Assembly: GCA_020638065.1 (NCBI GenBank)
Contig: JACKJG010000014.1
Location: 1 to 64,000 of the forward strand
Origin: Hyphomicrobiaceae bacterium
GTDB taxonomy: Bacteria; Pseudomonadota; Alphaproteobacteria; Rhizobiales; Devosiaceae
Direction: 5' to 3'
Length of the DNA: 64,000 bases
The notes beneath the pieces were generated by a model. The model saw nothing but the letters and a program-made list of their open reading frames with translations, did no database searches and had not been told where the DNA came from. Positions 16,701-24,220 of the stretch are shown here, piece after piece. A program made the position numbers and the translations under genes. The stretch's first letter is position 1, and every line of letters starts with the position of its first letter.

Positions 16701-17087
16701 TCAGGAGGCCTGTGCCAGCGTGAGTTGCAGATTGATCTTTTCCAGCAGGCGCGGGAAATCGACAGGCTTGGTGTCAAAGTCCGAACAACCGGCCTCCAGC
16801 GCGTTCTGCCGATCGGTCTCGAAGGCTGAAGCGGTCAGGGCCAGAACCGGAATGTTGGCGGTCTGAGGATTGGCCTTGATGCGGCGGGTGGCCTCACAGC
16901 CATCAATCGCGCCAAGACCGATATCCATGATGATGAGATCGGGATCGAGGTCGGCGGCGGCCTGCACGCCCGTCACCGCGTCGACGGCAAAGCGGCAGCG
17001 AAAACCACGCCGTTCGAGACGGCGTCCGAGGATCTCGCGGTTGTCGGGATTGTCCTCAACGTAGAGAATGAGTGCGCTGTTGCTCAT
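16701..17087 (-). CDS. Single-domain response regulator, DivK-like
   Basis: A lone receiver domain of 128 residues. The start gives MSNSALILYVEDNPDNREIL; the acceptor Asp lies in LIIMDIGLGAIDG, the Thr/Ser switch in LALTASAF, and the conserved Lys in DFDTKPVDF. The pattern CEATRRIKAN...NIPVLALTA is typical of DivK/CheY-like shuttle regulators in alphaproteobacteria. I preferred the ATG at 17087 over a GTG at 17099, whose ribosome binding site would be too close. It lies 41 bases downstream of the hybrid histidine kinase on the same strand and is probably co-transcribed, making it a likely phosphorelay partner. Confidence 0.9.
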   Translation of the reverse strand: MSNSALILYVEDNPDNREILGRRLERRGFRCRFAVDAVTGVQAAADLDPDLIIMDIGLGAIDGCEATRRIKANPQTANIPVLALTASAFETDRQNALEAGCSDFDTKPVDFPRLLEKINLQLTLAQAS

Positions 17088-17128
17088 CGGTTCTTGCACC
17101 TTTTACTCGAAGGGATCGTGACGGGCCG

Positions 17129-19036
17129 TCAGGCGGCCTTGCCGGGCTTCACACTGACAACCGAGCCCAGCATGCGTTCGCATTTGGACGGGTCGAGCGG
17201 TTTGAGTAGGAAGCCCTTGGCACCTTTTTCCTGCGCCATCGATTTCTCGTCGACAACACTGAGCATGATGACCGGTATCGATGCGGTTGCCGTGTCCTTG
17301 TGAAGTGTTTCCAGAAGATCCCAGCCCGACATTTGCGGCATGAGAATATCGACCAGAACCACCGCTGGCTTGACCGTGCGGCACAGGTGCATGGCGCCGG
17401 TCGGATCGGCCATGCAAAGCGGTGCGTAACCCAGTTTGATCAGCGTGCGCTCGGCGAGTTCCAGGAAAGCCTTGTCGTCGTCGACGACAAGCACTTTGGG
17501 GCGGGACTTGTGATCCTGAAGATGCCCGGTCATGCCGGAAAAGCCGTCCTTGCGCTTTTTCAGATCTGCTTCCGCATCTTCGAGCGCCTGGTCGGCAGTT
17601 TCTTCGTTGCCGGCCTGGCCTGAAGCTGGTTTTGCGGCCGATTTCGGTTTCTTTTTCACGTCCGGGCCGTCAACCGGAATGGTGACCGTGAATGTCGATC
17701 CTTCGTTCAGGGTGCTGGTGACGATGATCTCGCCACCCATCAGCCGGGCGAGGTTCTGACTGAGAGACAGGCCGAGTCCGGTACCGCCATAAACTGCGGA
17801 AATGTGCGCGTCCGCCTGAGCAAAGTTCGAGAAGAGATGCGCGAGCTGCTCTTCAGAAATGCCGATACCGGTATCGATCACCGAGACATCGACGAATTTC
17901 CGGCCCTTGCGCTCGGTGGTTTCGCCCTTGAGGGTGATGACACCGTTCTGGGTGAATTTGGATGCGTTGCTCAAGAGATTGAGAATGACCTGACGCACCT
18001 TGGTGGGGTCGGAGCGAAGGGTGCCGAGGGGCCCGGACCGTTCGATCCTGAACTGGTTGGCGTTCTTTGCCGCGAGCGGACGGGCGGTGTGTTCGATTTC
18101 GTCGAACATGCGGTCAATGTCGATCGTATCGAGATTGAGGTCCATACGGCCGGCCTCGATCTTGGAAATATCAAGAATGTCGTTGACCATGGCCAGCAGG
18201 TGCTTGCCTGCGGCGCTGATCTTGTTGAGGTCAGCGATCATGGTGCCGTTGCCGTCGATTTCTGCGTCTTCGAGCAGAATTTCGGTATAGCCGAGCACGG
18301 CGTTGAGCGGCGTGCGCAGTTCGTGGCTCATCTTGGCGAGGAATTCGGACTTGGCCTTGCTGGCGCGCTCGGCCACGTCCTTGGAGACGCGCAGCTTTTC
18401 GAGCGTTTGCTTGTGTTCGTCGATTTCCTTGAGCAGGGCAGATTGCGAATCCACCACGCTTGAATAGTAGGAGGCCATGAAGAACACGTAGGTCGCCGAA
18501 CTGAACACGGACACCAAGCCGCCAACAACCAGCTGGTCGGAGGGGATGTGCGTGGGGAACGAACCGCCAAACAGATAGGCCGCGTACAGGGCCAACACGC
18601 CTATGGCGATCTGGCCGAACACGAACATTCGGGTTGTCCAGTCGACGCCGAAGTAGAAAAAGGCGACCAGCGGAATGACCAGGAACCAGCTCAGGAAGGG
18701 CGATGAGGCCCCGCCGTAGTTGTAGGCGCCCCACAAGATGGCGAATGAGAAGTTGATGATCGAGAGCATCGCCAGGGGGCGGTAATAGTGCCCGATCAGC
18801 TTCATCAGAGCCAAAAAGACCCAGAAGCCAAAAATGGACGCGCTCAGAATGTAGACGTGCGGCCAGGGATGGGGGTCGTACAGGAACAGGAAGATCGGGA
18901 TCGGCGAAGCGACGATCGGGCCAAGAATGTGGCTGATCAGAAACATGTGCACGCGTTTGCGCACATGCGGGTCCAAGGTGAATTCAGCCGGGGTAAACCA
19001 GTTGAGGATGTTGTCGAATTTCTGAAAGACGTTCAT
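17129..19036 (-). CDS. Membrane hybrid histidine kinase
   Basis: 635-residue sensor kinase. About six membrane helices (residues 30-200) come first, then a dimerisation/phospho-acceptor domain with His238 in FLAKMSHELRTPLNAVLGY and an ATPase domain with the N box (NLLSNASKF), DTGIGI and GGTGLGLS motifs. A C-terminal receiver follows with its acceptor Asp563 in VLVDILMPQMSG. A proline- and lysine-rich linker near residues 460-520 separates ATPase and receiver. No extracytoplasmic sensor domain is evident, so it probably senses through its membrane part, a layout also seen in some quorum-sensing kinases. The signal is unknown. Confidence 0.93.
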   Translation of the reverse strand: MNVFQKFDNILNWFTPAEFTLDPHVRKRVHMFLISHILGPIVASPIPIFLFLYDPHPWPHVYILSASIFGFWVFLALMKLIGHYYRPLAMLSIINFSFAILWGAYNYGGASSPFLSWFLVIPLVAFFYFGVDWTTRMFVFGQIAIGVLALYAAYLFGGSFPTHIPSDQLVVGGLVSVFSSATYVFFMASYYSSVVDSQSALLKEIDEHKQTLEKLRVSKDVAERASKAKSEFLAKMSHELRTPLNAVLGYTEILLEDAEIDGNGTMIADLNKISAAGKHLLAMVNDILDISKIEAGRMDLNLDTIDIDRMFDEIEHTARPLAAKNANQFRIERSGPLGTLRSDPTKVRQVILNLLSNASKFTQNGVITLKGETTERKGRKFVDVSVIDTGIGISEEQLAHLFSNFAQADAHISAVYGGTGLGLSLSQNLARLMGGEIIVTSTLNEGSTFTVTIPVDGPDVKKKPKSAAKPASGQAGNEETADQALEDAEADLKKRKDGFSGMTGHLQDHKSRPKVLVVDDDKAFLELAERTLIKLGYAPLCMADPTGAMHLCRTVKPAVVLVDILMPQMSGWDLLETLHKDTATASIPVIMLSVVDEKSMAQEKGAKGFLLKPLDPSKCERMLGSVVSVKPGKAA

Positions 19037-19141
19037 CGTCTTCTCCGCGATCGAGAATACGCGGGAAAGACTAGCCGTTGTGGCTTGCGAACCGGTTAAC
19101 GCGCGGACCGGGTCAACGAAGCGATCAGCCCCGGCTGAAAG

Positions 19142-19732
19142 CTAGAACAGGTAGCCGAGACGGAAAACTACACTGTCGACGTCAATATCAAGCGGCGCTC
19201 CGGCGAATTCCCGGTAGAATTGGTGATCGTAGGAAATGCCGGCGTAGAGCCCGTTGGTGATCATGTAGTCGATTGAGACGCCAAGCCCCACGCCGTAATC
19301 TTCCATCGGAATGTTGGAATTCGCATAAAGCAGATTGGCGTTGACCGTCGCGAGCACAGGTCCGGCCGCGTAACCGAGGCGCAGACCGGCGTGCAGGAGT
19401 TCTTCGGCCTGGATCTTGTAACCGAGCAGCTTGTCGATGCCTTCAAATTCAAGTGGCTGGTAGCGGTAGCCGCCCGAAACGCCCGCAACCAGGCCATTGA
19501 GGTTCATCAGGTAGCCCAGCGAGACGCCATAGACATAATTGTTGCCGCTGGTGCGCTGATAGGGCACCGGAAAGCGCATGTCATAGTCCTGGATGTGACC
19601 GCCGCCGCCTTCGAGCTCGACATAGGCTCCGCGCCAAAGGGACGGGTCAGCGGGCGGCAGGCCGGACTCGGCGTGAGCGTGTGTCGCCGCCGCCAGCGCC
19701 ATTGCACCAAACACATATGCAAGCTTCTTCAT
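19142..19732 (-). CDS. Outer-membrane beta-barrel protein
   Basis: 196-residue protein with a clear signal peptide (MKKLAYVFGAMALAAATHAHA, cleaved near residue 22). Alternating aromatic/hydrophobic strands follow, ending in RLGYLF, an aromatic C-terminus typical of Bam-assembled barrels. Internal strands such as YVYGVSLGYLM, GVSGGYRYQPLEF and GLYAGISYDHQFY resemble the small eight-stranded OmpA/Omp25-like porin family of Hyphomicrobiales. It is transcribed on its own between the kinase and the acyltransferase operon. Its role in the envelope is not specified by the sequence. Confidence 0.8.
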   Translation of the reverse strand: MKKLAYVFGAMALAAATHAHAESGLPPADPSLWRGAYVELEGGGGHIQDYDMRFPVPYQRTSGNNYVYGVSLGYLMNLNGLVAGVSGGYRYQPLEFEGIDKLLGYKIQAEELLHAGLRLGYAAGPVLATVNANLLYANSNIPMEDYGVGLGVSIDYMITNGLYAGISYDHQFYREFAGAPLDIDVDSVVFRLGYLF

Positions 19733-19871
19733 TGGCCCGCCTCAAATACTCATGGTGAGTCATTTATGACCGGGCATGGTTAATTTAGGCTTTCCAGAAG
19801 AGATTTAGTGTCCGTTGCCCTGTTTCCGGTTGGAAGAACGGGGGTGAAAGGGTCGAAATCGATGCTGTCCA

Positions 19872-20006
19872 TCAGCCGGCATAGCGCGGCAGGACGGCGT
19901 CGATCGGATAGCTGGCTGCGACGATCAGCCAGCCGATCAGGCCGAGCACATACCAGTTTGTGGCGATCCGGACGAACCATGTTTTTGCGGTTTGAACCCA
20001 AGACAT
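19872..20006 (-). CDS. 44-residue single-span membrane peptide, DltX-like candidate
   Basis: A very small gene at the end of the acyltransferase operon. The ATG at 20006 lies three bases after the MBOAT stop and has GGAG seven bases upstream (inside the MBOAT end). The N-terminus is basic (Lys8, Arg13), one hydrophobic helix spans about residues 18-33, and the C-terminus ends PRYAG with Tyr42. By the positive-inside rule the tail should face the periplasm. Gram-positive dlt operons encode a similar small peptide, DltX, whose C-terminal tyrosine region works with DltB and DltD in acyl transfer. The equivalence is inference from size, topology, tail and position. Confidence 0.7.
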   Translation of the reverse strand: MSWVQTAKTWFVRIATNWYVLGLIGWLIVAASYPIDAVLPRYAG

Positions 20007-20008
20007 CT

Positions 20009-21118
20009 CTAAACTCCGAGCCATACGGTTGCCGTGTGAGACAGAAGCGCGACCCAGGACATGGTCAGCGCCCAATTGATGAAAGTTGCAAGCGGATGTG
20101 GCAATCGCGCCATCAGGCTTGTCCAGAAGCGCGGCGGCTGCATGGCAAGGCTGAGTGCAAACCCGTGCCCTATTCCCCACAAGAGGTAGCCAATGGAGAA
20201 TTCGTGCCAGATGCCTACGCAGATGAAGGCGAGGAAAATGCCCTTACGCGCGGAGCCGGATACGCGCACGAAGGGCTTGAACAGATAGGTGCCGACAAAC
20301 CAGTTCAGGGTCATGTGCCAGCGCCGCCAGAATTCGCGGATGGATGTCGCCAGATAGGGGCGATTGAAGTTTTGTGGCAGGGTTACGCCGAACAGGGCGG
20401 CGAGCGCGATGGCCAGCAGAGAATAGCCGGAGAAATCGAAATAGAGCGCCGCGAAGCGAACATAGATCGAGCCGATTTCTCCGAGGGCTCCGGCAGGCAG
20501 GTTATTGGCGAGGGCACGCAGCTGCGGCGCCAGAACGTAAAGGGCAGCGGTTCCCCAACCAGCCATGGCAACGGCCATTGCGACGTCCCGGATGCCGATC
20601 GATCTCGCGAGGTTTTCGCTTTTCCACGGGCCCATTCCGTGGATCGGGCCGGCCGGGAATGAGGGGACGAATGTCAGCGCGGCAAGGGACGGCAATACTG
20701 GAATGTGACCGAGTTTGATCGATTCCTTGAGGATAATGAACGATTTCACGATTACGAATGAAACACCGAGAAGAGGCAGCGCCCCCGCAATCCCGACATT
20801 GCTGGAAAAGGACAGCATTTTTGAATGCGGAACGATGTGGGGGATGATGTTGGCGGGTACCAAACTCAGGAATGCAAACCAGGGATAGATTCCCGAAATC
20901 CGTGCCGGCACGCGATTTCTGAAAGCAAAAAGCAGGGCAATGAAGCCGAACTGGAGAAGAACGATCAGGGTGATGATATAGTCAGCGATGGTGAGAGAGA
21001 CAAAATTCACGATCAGAAGAAAGATGATCGCAACGGATGCGCTCAGCGGCCGGATCAGCCAGAAAATGGCTGACACAAGCACGAAGTAGAAAAGCGTGAA
21101 TTCGAGTCCCAGCAACAT
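20009..21118 (-). CDS. MBOAT family membrane-bound O-acyltransferase
   Basis: 369-residue polytopic membrane protein of the DltB/AlgI/PatA type, which moves acyl groups across the membrane for attachment to an envelope polymer. Family motifs are visible: FWRRWHMTLNWFVGTYL, then GIWHEFSIGYLLWGIGHG with two histidines (about 305 and 318) matching the conserved MBOAT pair. The ATG at 21118 overlaps the stop of the SGNH-like gene in TGATG, so the two are translationally coupled. With an SGNH protein and an acyl carrier protein beside it, the arrangement matches Dlt-type transfer. The acyl donor here is probably made by the KASIII encoded upstream. Confidence 0.92.
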   Translation of the reverse strand: MLLGLEFTLFYFVLVSAIFWLIRPLSASVAIIFLLIVNFVSLTIADYIITLIVLLQFGFIALLFAFRNRVPARISGIYPWFAFLSLVPANIIPHIVPHSKMLSFSSNVGIAGALPLLGVSFVIVKSFIILKESIKLGHIPVLPSLAALTFVPSFPAGPIHGMGPWKSENLARSIGIRDVAMAVAMAGWGTAALYVLAPQLRALANNLPAGALGEIGSIYVRFAALYFDFSGYSLLAIALAALFGVTLPQNFNRPYLATSIREFWRRWHMTLNWFVGTYLFKPFVRVSGSARKGIFLAFICVGIWHEFSIGYLLWGIGHGFALSLAMQPPRFWTSLMARLPHPLATFINWALTMSWVALLSHTATVWLGV

Positions 21119-22119
21119 CAGTCTTCGGCCGCTTTGACGAATTGGCGGGCGAGCCATTTGGTATACATGTCTCGCGCCTCGGTATCGAAATGATGATTGT
21201 CAGCGAAATATCGCCAGGTCCTGCGCACCAGGCTTTCTGGCGGGTAGATGAATTCGGGAATGATGGCCTTGATGGCCCTGACCGTCTTCTCGGAGAGCGG
21301 GGGTTCGTAAGCGGCGCCTTGCCGGGAGACCAGAAAAGTGATGCCGTGTTCAGCCGCTAATTGCCGGATTTCATCGAGAAGTTCGAGCTGTTGCCTGACG
21401 ATGTAACTGTTCTTGATCGATCCATCGATTGTCGCCGTTTGCAGGTCATCAAAGCGCCGCCGCCAGGTGTTGCGCTCGCGCGCGATCTTGCCGGGGAACA
21501 CCTTGTCGAAATTGGGTTGCCAGCATGCCCGTGGGGCCGGTTGATCCAGGGATTGGTAGGTGTCCCAGATCAGGCCGGAAAACAGACCGACCAGCGCATA
21601 GCGGACTTTGTCATATTCAAACCTTGCCGCGGTCATGGTCTGAAGCGCCGGATTGTTCAGAGAATGCGCGTAAACATCGGGCAGATCCGCATGTGACAGA
21701 AACGCGGACGAGGGACCCAGTCCGAGTCCACCATCCTTGCGACTACTGAACAGGAGATCGACATCAATCTCCACGAAAGCGAACTTCAGATCATTGGGGC
21801 GGCCGAGAATGTCGCGCAGAACCCTGAGATTGCGCAAGGCCGACCTGCCAGGACGTCCCAGATTGTAGGCATCGCTGATAAGCCCCTCCGACTTCTGCAT
21901 CAGCAATTCGGAATCGATGCCACGTCTGACCCGCGAACTGCCGATCGCCACGAAATCGACGCTTTCAGGCAGATTGACCAGTTGGTAGGCAGAGCATTCG
22001 CGGGCATTTCCAGCCAGCGCATAGCGGAATTCCGGCCGGTCAATCCATATCAGAAAGCCAGCACACAGCAGTATGACCGCCAGAGGCGGGATCAATCGCA
22101 GGGAGAACCAGCGGTTCAT
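21118..22119 (-). CDS. SGNH/DltD-like periplasmic acyltransfer protein
   Basis: 333-residue protein with one N-terminal membrane anchor (residues 9-26) and a predicted periplasmic body. A nucleophile-type motif AIGSSRVRRG places Ser61/Ser62 after the first strand, resembling the GSSE region of DltD. At the C-terminus DNHHF puts Asp307 and His310 in the D-x-x-H arrangement of SGNH enzymes. It is coupled to MBOAT downstream and lies just after the acyl carrier gene, as dltD-type partners do. I expect it to pass the acyl group to the final acceptor; the acceptor is unknown. Overall similarity to named families is weak by eye. Confidence 0.75.
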   Translation of the reverse strand: MNRWFSLRLIPPLAVILLCAGFLIWIDRPEFRYALAGNARECSAYQLVNLPESVDFVAIGSSRVRRGIDSELLMQKSEGLISDAYNLGRPGRSALRNLRVLRDILGRPNDLKFAFVEIDVDLLFSSRKDGGLGLGPSSAFLSHADLPDVYAHSLNNPALQTMTAARFEYDKVRYALVGLFSGLIWDTYQSLDQPAPRACWQPNFDKVFPGKIARERNTWRRRFDDLQTATIDGSIKNSYIVRQQLELLDEIRQLAAEHGITFLVSRQGAAYEPPLSEKTVRAIKAIIPEFIYPPESLVRRTWRYFADNHHFDTEARDMYTKWLARQFVKAAED

Positions 22120-22122
22120 ACG

Positions 22123-22362
22123 CTAGTCGCTCGAGATCAGTTCAATCAGGCGTTTGATCCGGAAATCGTCGAAGGTCTCGTCGATTTCCTCAATCTTGTG
22201 CCCCAGCAATTGTTCGAGCTCGAACAGGAAATTCATGGAGTCGAGGGAATCGATAATCTCGTCTTCGGTCAGATGGGTGTCCATTGTCACCTTTTCCGAC
22301 AGGCCTGCCGAGGTTTCGTCCAGCGCCTTCTTGATCAGGTCAAATGCTTCATCTTGGGTCAT
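22123..22362 (-). CDS. Acyl carrier protein of the acyltransferase operon
   Basis: 79-residue acidic four-helix carrier protein. The phosphopantetheine attachment serine is Ser39 in IIDSLDSMNF. It differs from a housekeeping AcpP, which has DSLDTVE at this site, and so looks like a dedicated carrier comparable to DltC. It sits between the KASIII gene (23 bases upstream) and the SGNH-like gene (3 bases downstream). The presumed path is loading by the KASIII product, then hand-off to the cytoplasmic side of the MBOAT. Confidence 0.93.
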   Translation of the reverse strand: MTQDEAFDLIKKALDETSAGLSEKVTMDTHLTEDEIIDSLDSMNFLFELEQLLGHKIEEIDETFDDFRIKRLIELISSD

Positions 22363-22385
22363 TGTTCGCCTGCGTTCTTGTTCAA

Positions 22386-23384
22386 TTATTCGAATTTCAG
22401 AATCACGGTTGCCCAGGACAGCCCGACGCCAAACCCGGACAGCAGAACCGTCGCATCGCCGAGCTTCGCGTTTTCGTCGAGTTCCGCCAGCAAGAGCGGA
22501 ATGGTGGACGAGACCGTGTTCCCGTATTTCTGCATGTTCTTGAGAACTTTCTCGCCGGGCAGTTGCGCGCGCTTGGCCAGGGCATCGAGCATGTAGAGCG
22601 AGCCCTGGTGCAGGGCATACCAGTCGATGTCCCCGCGCGCCAGCCCTGCCTGTTCAAGACAGGCATCGATGCTGGCAGGCACGCGCTGCATGACGAAGTT
22701 GAAAACGGCCCGGCCGCGCATGTGCAGACGTTCTTCTTCGCGGCTCCAGGTGGTGACGTCATCATGGCCCATTGTCAGGTTGACGTGCGGGCGCAATGCG
22801 CCACCAGCGGGCACCTCGATGGCGTCGCCGCCAGCACCGTCGGTGCCGAAATCGCGGGCCAAAACCGTGCTGCGGCCTTCTCCGGCCCTGATCCAGGTGG
22901 CGGTCGCCGCGTCGCCAAAAATCGCGTTGGTGTCACGGTCTTCGGAGGCCATGATACGCGAATAGGGGTCGGCCGTGACCAGCACGGCGTTTTTGAGGCC
23001 TGTTGTCGCCAAAAATCCCTCAACGATGCTGAGGGCGTAGACATATCCCGAGCAGCCAAGGGAAATGTCGAATGAGGCGATGTTGTTTGGCAGGCCCAGA
23101 CCCGCCGCGATGCCGGCCGAATTCTGCGGCAGCTTGCGGTCGGGGTTCTGGGTGACACACACCAGAAGTTCGACCCTGTCGCGCAGGTCCGGCGCCTTTT
23201 CGAACAGGTCTTCGCAAGCCCTGATCGACAAGGATATGCCCGATTCCTGATCGCCAAGAATGTAACGGGTCTTAAGGCCGACCTTTTCGGCGACGAAGGT
23301 CTCGTCGGCGCCGGTCGCCTCGGCAATATGGGCGGCGGACTGTTTGATCCCCGGAAGGGCGTAGCCGAACTTTTCTATCGACAT
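22386..23384 (-). CDS. 3-oxoacyl-ACP synthase III family protein
   Basis: 332-residue thiolase-fold condensing enzyme of the FabH type. The catalytic triad is complete: Cys111 in LGCSGYVYAL, His259 in ALHQGS and Asn289 in YGNTVSSTIPLLL. The C-terminal GFGVGLSWATVIL is typical. It condenses an acyl-CoA starter with malonyl-ACP or transfers an acyl group to a carrier. Because it sits one base after an unrecognised gene and just before a dedicated acyl carrier gene, it probably makes the acyl chain used by the MBOAT. It is unlikely to be the housekeeping FabH, which usually lies with plsX. Confidence 0.9.
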   Translation of the reverse strand: MSIEKFGYALPGIKQSAAHIAEATGADETFVAEKVGLKTRYILGDQESGISLSIRACEDLFEKAPDLRDRVELLVCVTQNPDRKLPQNSAGIAAGLGLPNNIASFDISLGCSGYVYALSIVEGFLATTGLKNAVLVTADPYSRIMASEDRDTNAIFGDAATATWIRAGEGRSTVLARDFGTDGAGGDAIEVPAGGALRPHVNLTMGHDDVTTWSREEERLHMRGRAVFNFVMQRVPASIDACLEQAGLARGDIDWYALHQGSLYMLDALAKRAQLPGEKVLKNMQKYGNTVSSTIPLLLAELDENAKLGDATVLLSGFGVGLSWATVILKFE

Positions 23385-24026
23385 TCAGGAGCGCTCCCAT
23401 TTGCAGGCAAAATTGACATAGGCAGACAGGGATTCAGCGGACGCGAAGCGTATGTCTGCCCGGCACATGGTCTGGATCTGGCCATTGTGGTCCTGTTCGC
23501 GAAATTGACTGACTAGCATCTCTCCCGCATTCAAGTCGCTTGGCCAGACGACGGGCAGAGCGGCCTTGCGCAGACCGGTGAACCAGATGTCGGTCGCCCC
23601 GGCGAAATGCCGGGCATGGTGCGATTTCAAGCCCTGAACCAGCACATTGAGCATGTCTTCAAGCGAGTCGATTTGCGAAAACGCGATGCTTGCATCGTCC
23701 GGCAATTCACCGGAAATGGAAAAAGCGATGTTCATGTCCTCGTCTTTTCGGGGTGCCTCACTCTCGGCGGCGATCCAGACAAGGTCCATCGGTCCGTTTT
23801 GGGTATCAAAACGGCAGCGCCCCAGAACATCGGCGTTGCCTGGCAGTGTCGCTCCGGCATCAAACACAATGGCATCATGATCGGTGATCTGGGAAAAGAC
23901 GACCTGTTCAAGGGTCACGCCGGGGCCGGGCACCCTTTCGGCGGTGCGGGCGAGGAGCTGGGTGCCCTGAACGTAAGTGCGAGCACCGCGCAGGAACGTG
24001 CCGAGATGTGAATCTGCCAATGCCAC
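23385..24026 (-). CDS. Unrecognised protein at the head of the acyltransferase operon
   Basis: 213-residue soluble protein with no signal peptide or membrane segment. I do not recognise the family with confidence. The pattern of a long central helix (IDSLEDMLNVLVQGLKSHHA), then IWFTGLR and strand-rich halves, suggests a double hot-dog fold. By memory it loosely recalls the AvrD/AfsA type of beta-ketoacyl-processing proteins, but I could not align it. It ends exactly where the KASIII gene begins, so it is the first gene of the operon. A dehydratase-, thioesterase- or acyl-tailoring role would fit the context. Confidence 0.7.
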   Translation of the reverse strand: MALADSHLGTFLRGARTYVQGTQLLARTAERVPGPGVTLEQVVFSQITDHDAIVFDAGATLPGNADVLGRCRFDTQNGPMDLVWIAAESEAPRKDEDMNIAFSISGELPDDASIAFSQIDSLEDMLNVLVQGLKSHHARHFAGATDIWFTGLRKAALPVVWPSDLNAGEMLVSQFREQDHNGQIQTMCRADIRFASAESLSAYVNFACKWERS

Positions 24027-24220
24027 AAGGCGTCCTCTTCAAATCTGGCCGAAGCTCTAGAGGTTGAGGGCCTGCAAGGCAAGGGTTTGGCGTTGTCTAC
24101 CGGGAGCGCAGGGCAGATAGGCAAATTTTTTCGGGAAATGGGTCTTGCGGCTTTGGCGCTGGAGGTGTGAAGTGCGGATATTGTCGACCTGGTTTTGGTT
24201 TTGCGAAGGGACCGCATCTC

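Noticed and set aside
16325..16723. 132-codon plus-strand open frame in the gap between receivers
   Set aside because: It runs through a terminator and into the receiver gene on the other strand, lacks a ribosome binding site and matches nothing known.
22386..23384. Housekeeping FabH
   Set aside because: It is not beside plsX or ihfA and is embedded in an operon with a dedicated carrier and MBOAT, so a specialised role is more likely.
24027..24220. FNR/Anr-type box before the hydrogenase operon
   Set aside because: I searched for TTGAT-N4-ATCAA and found no convincing match in this region.
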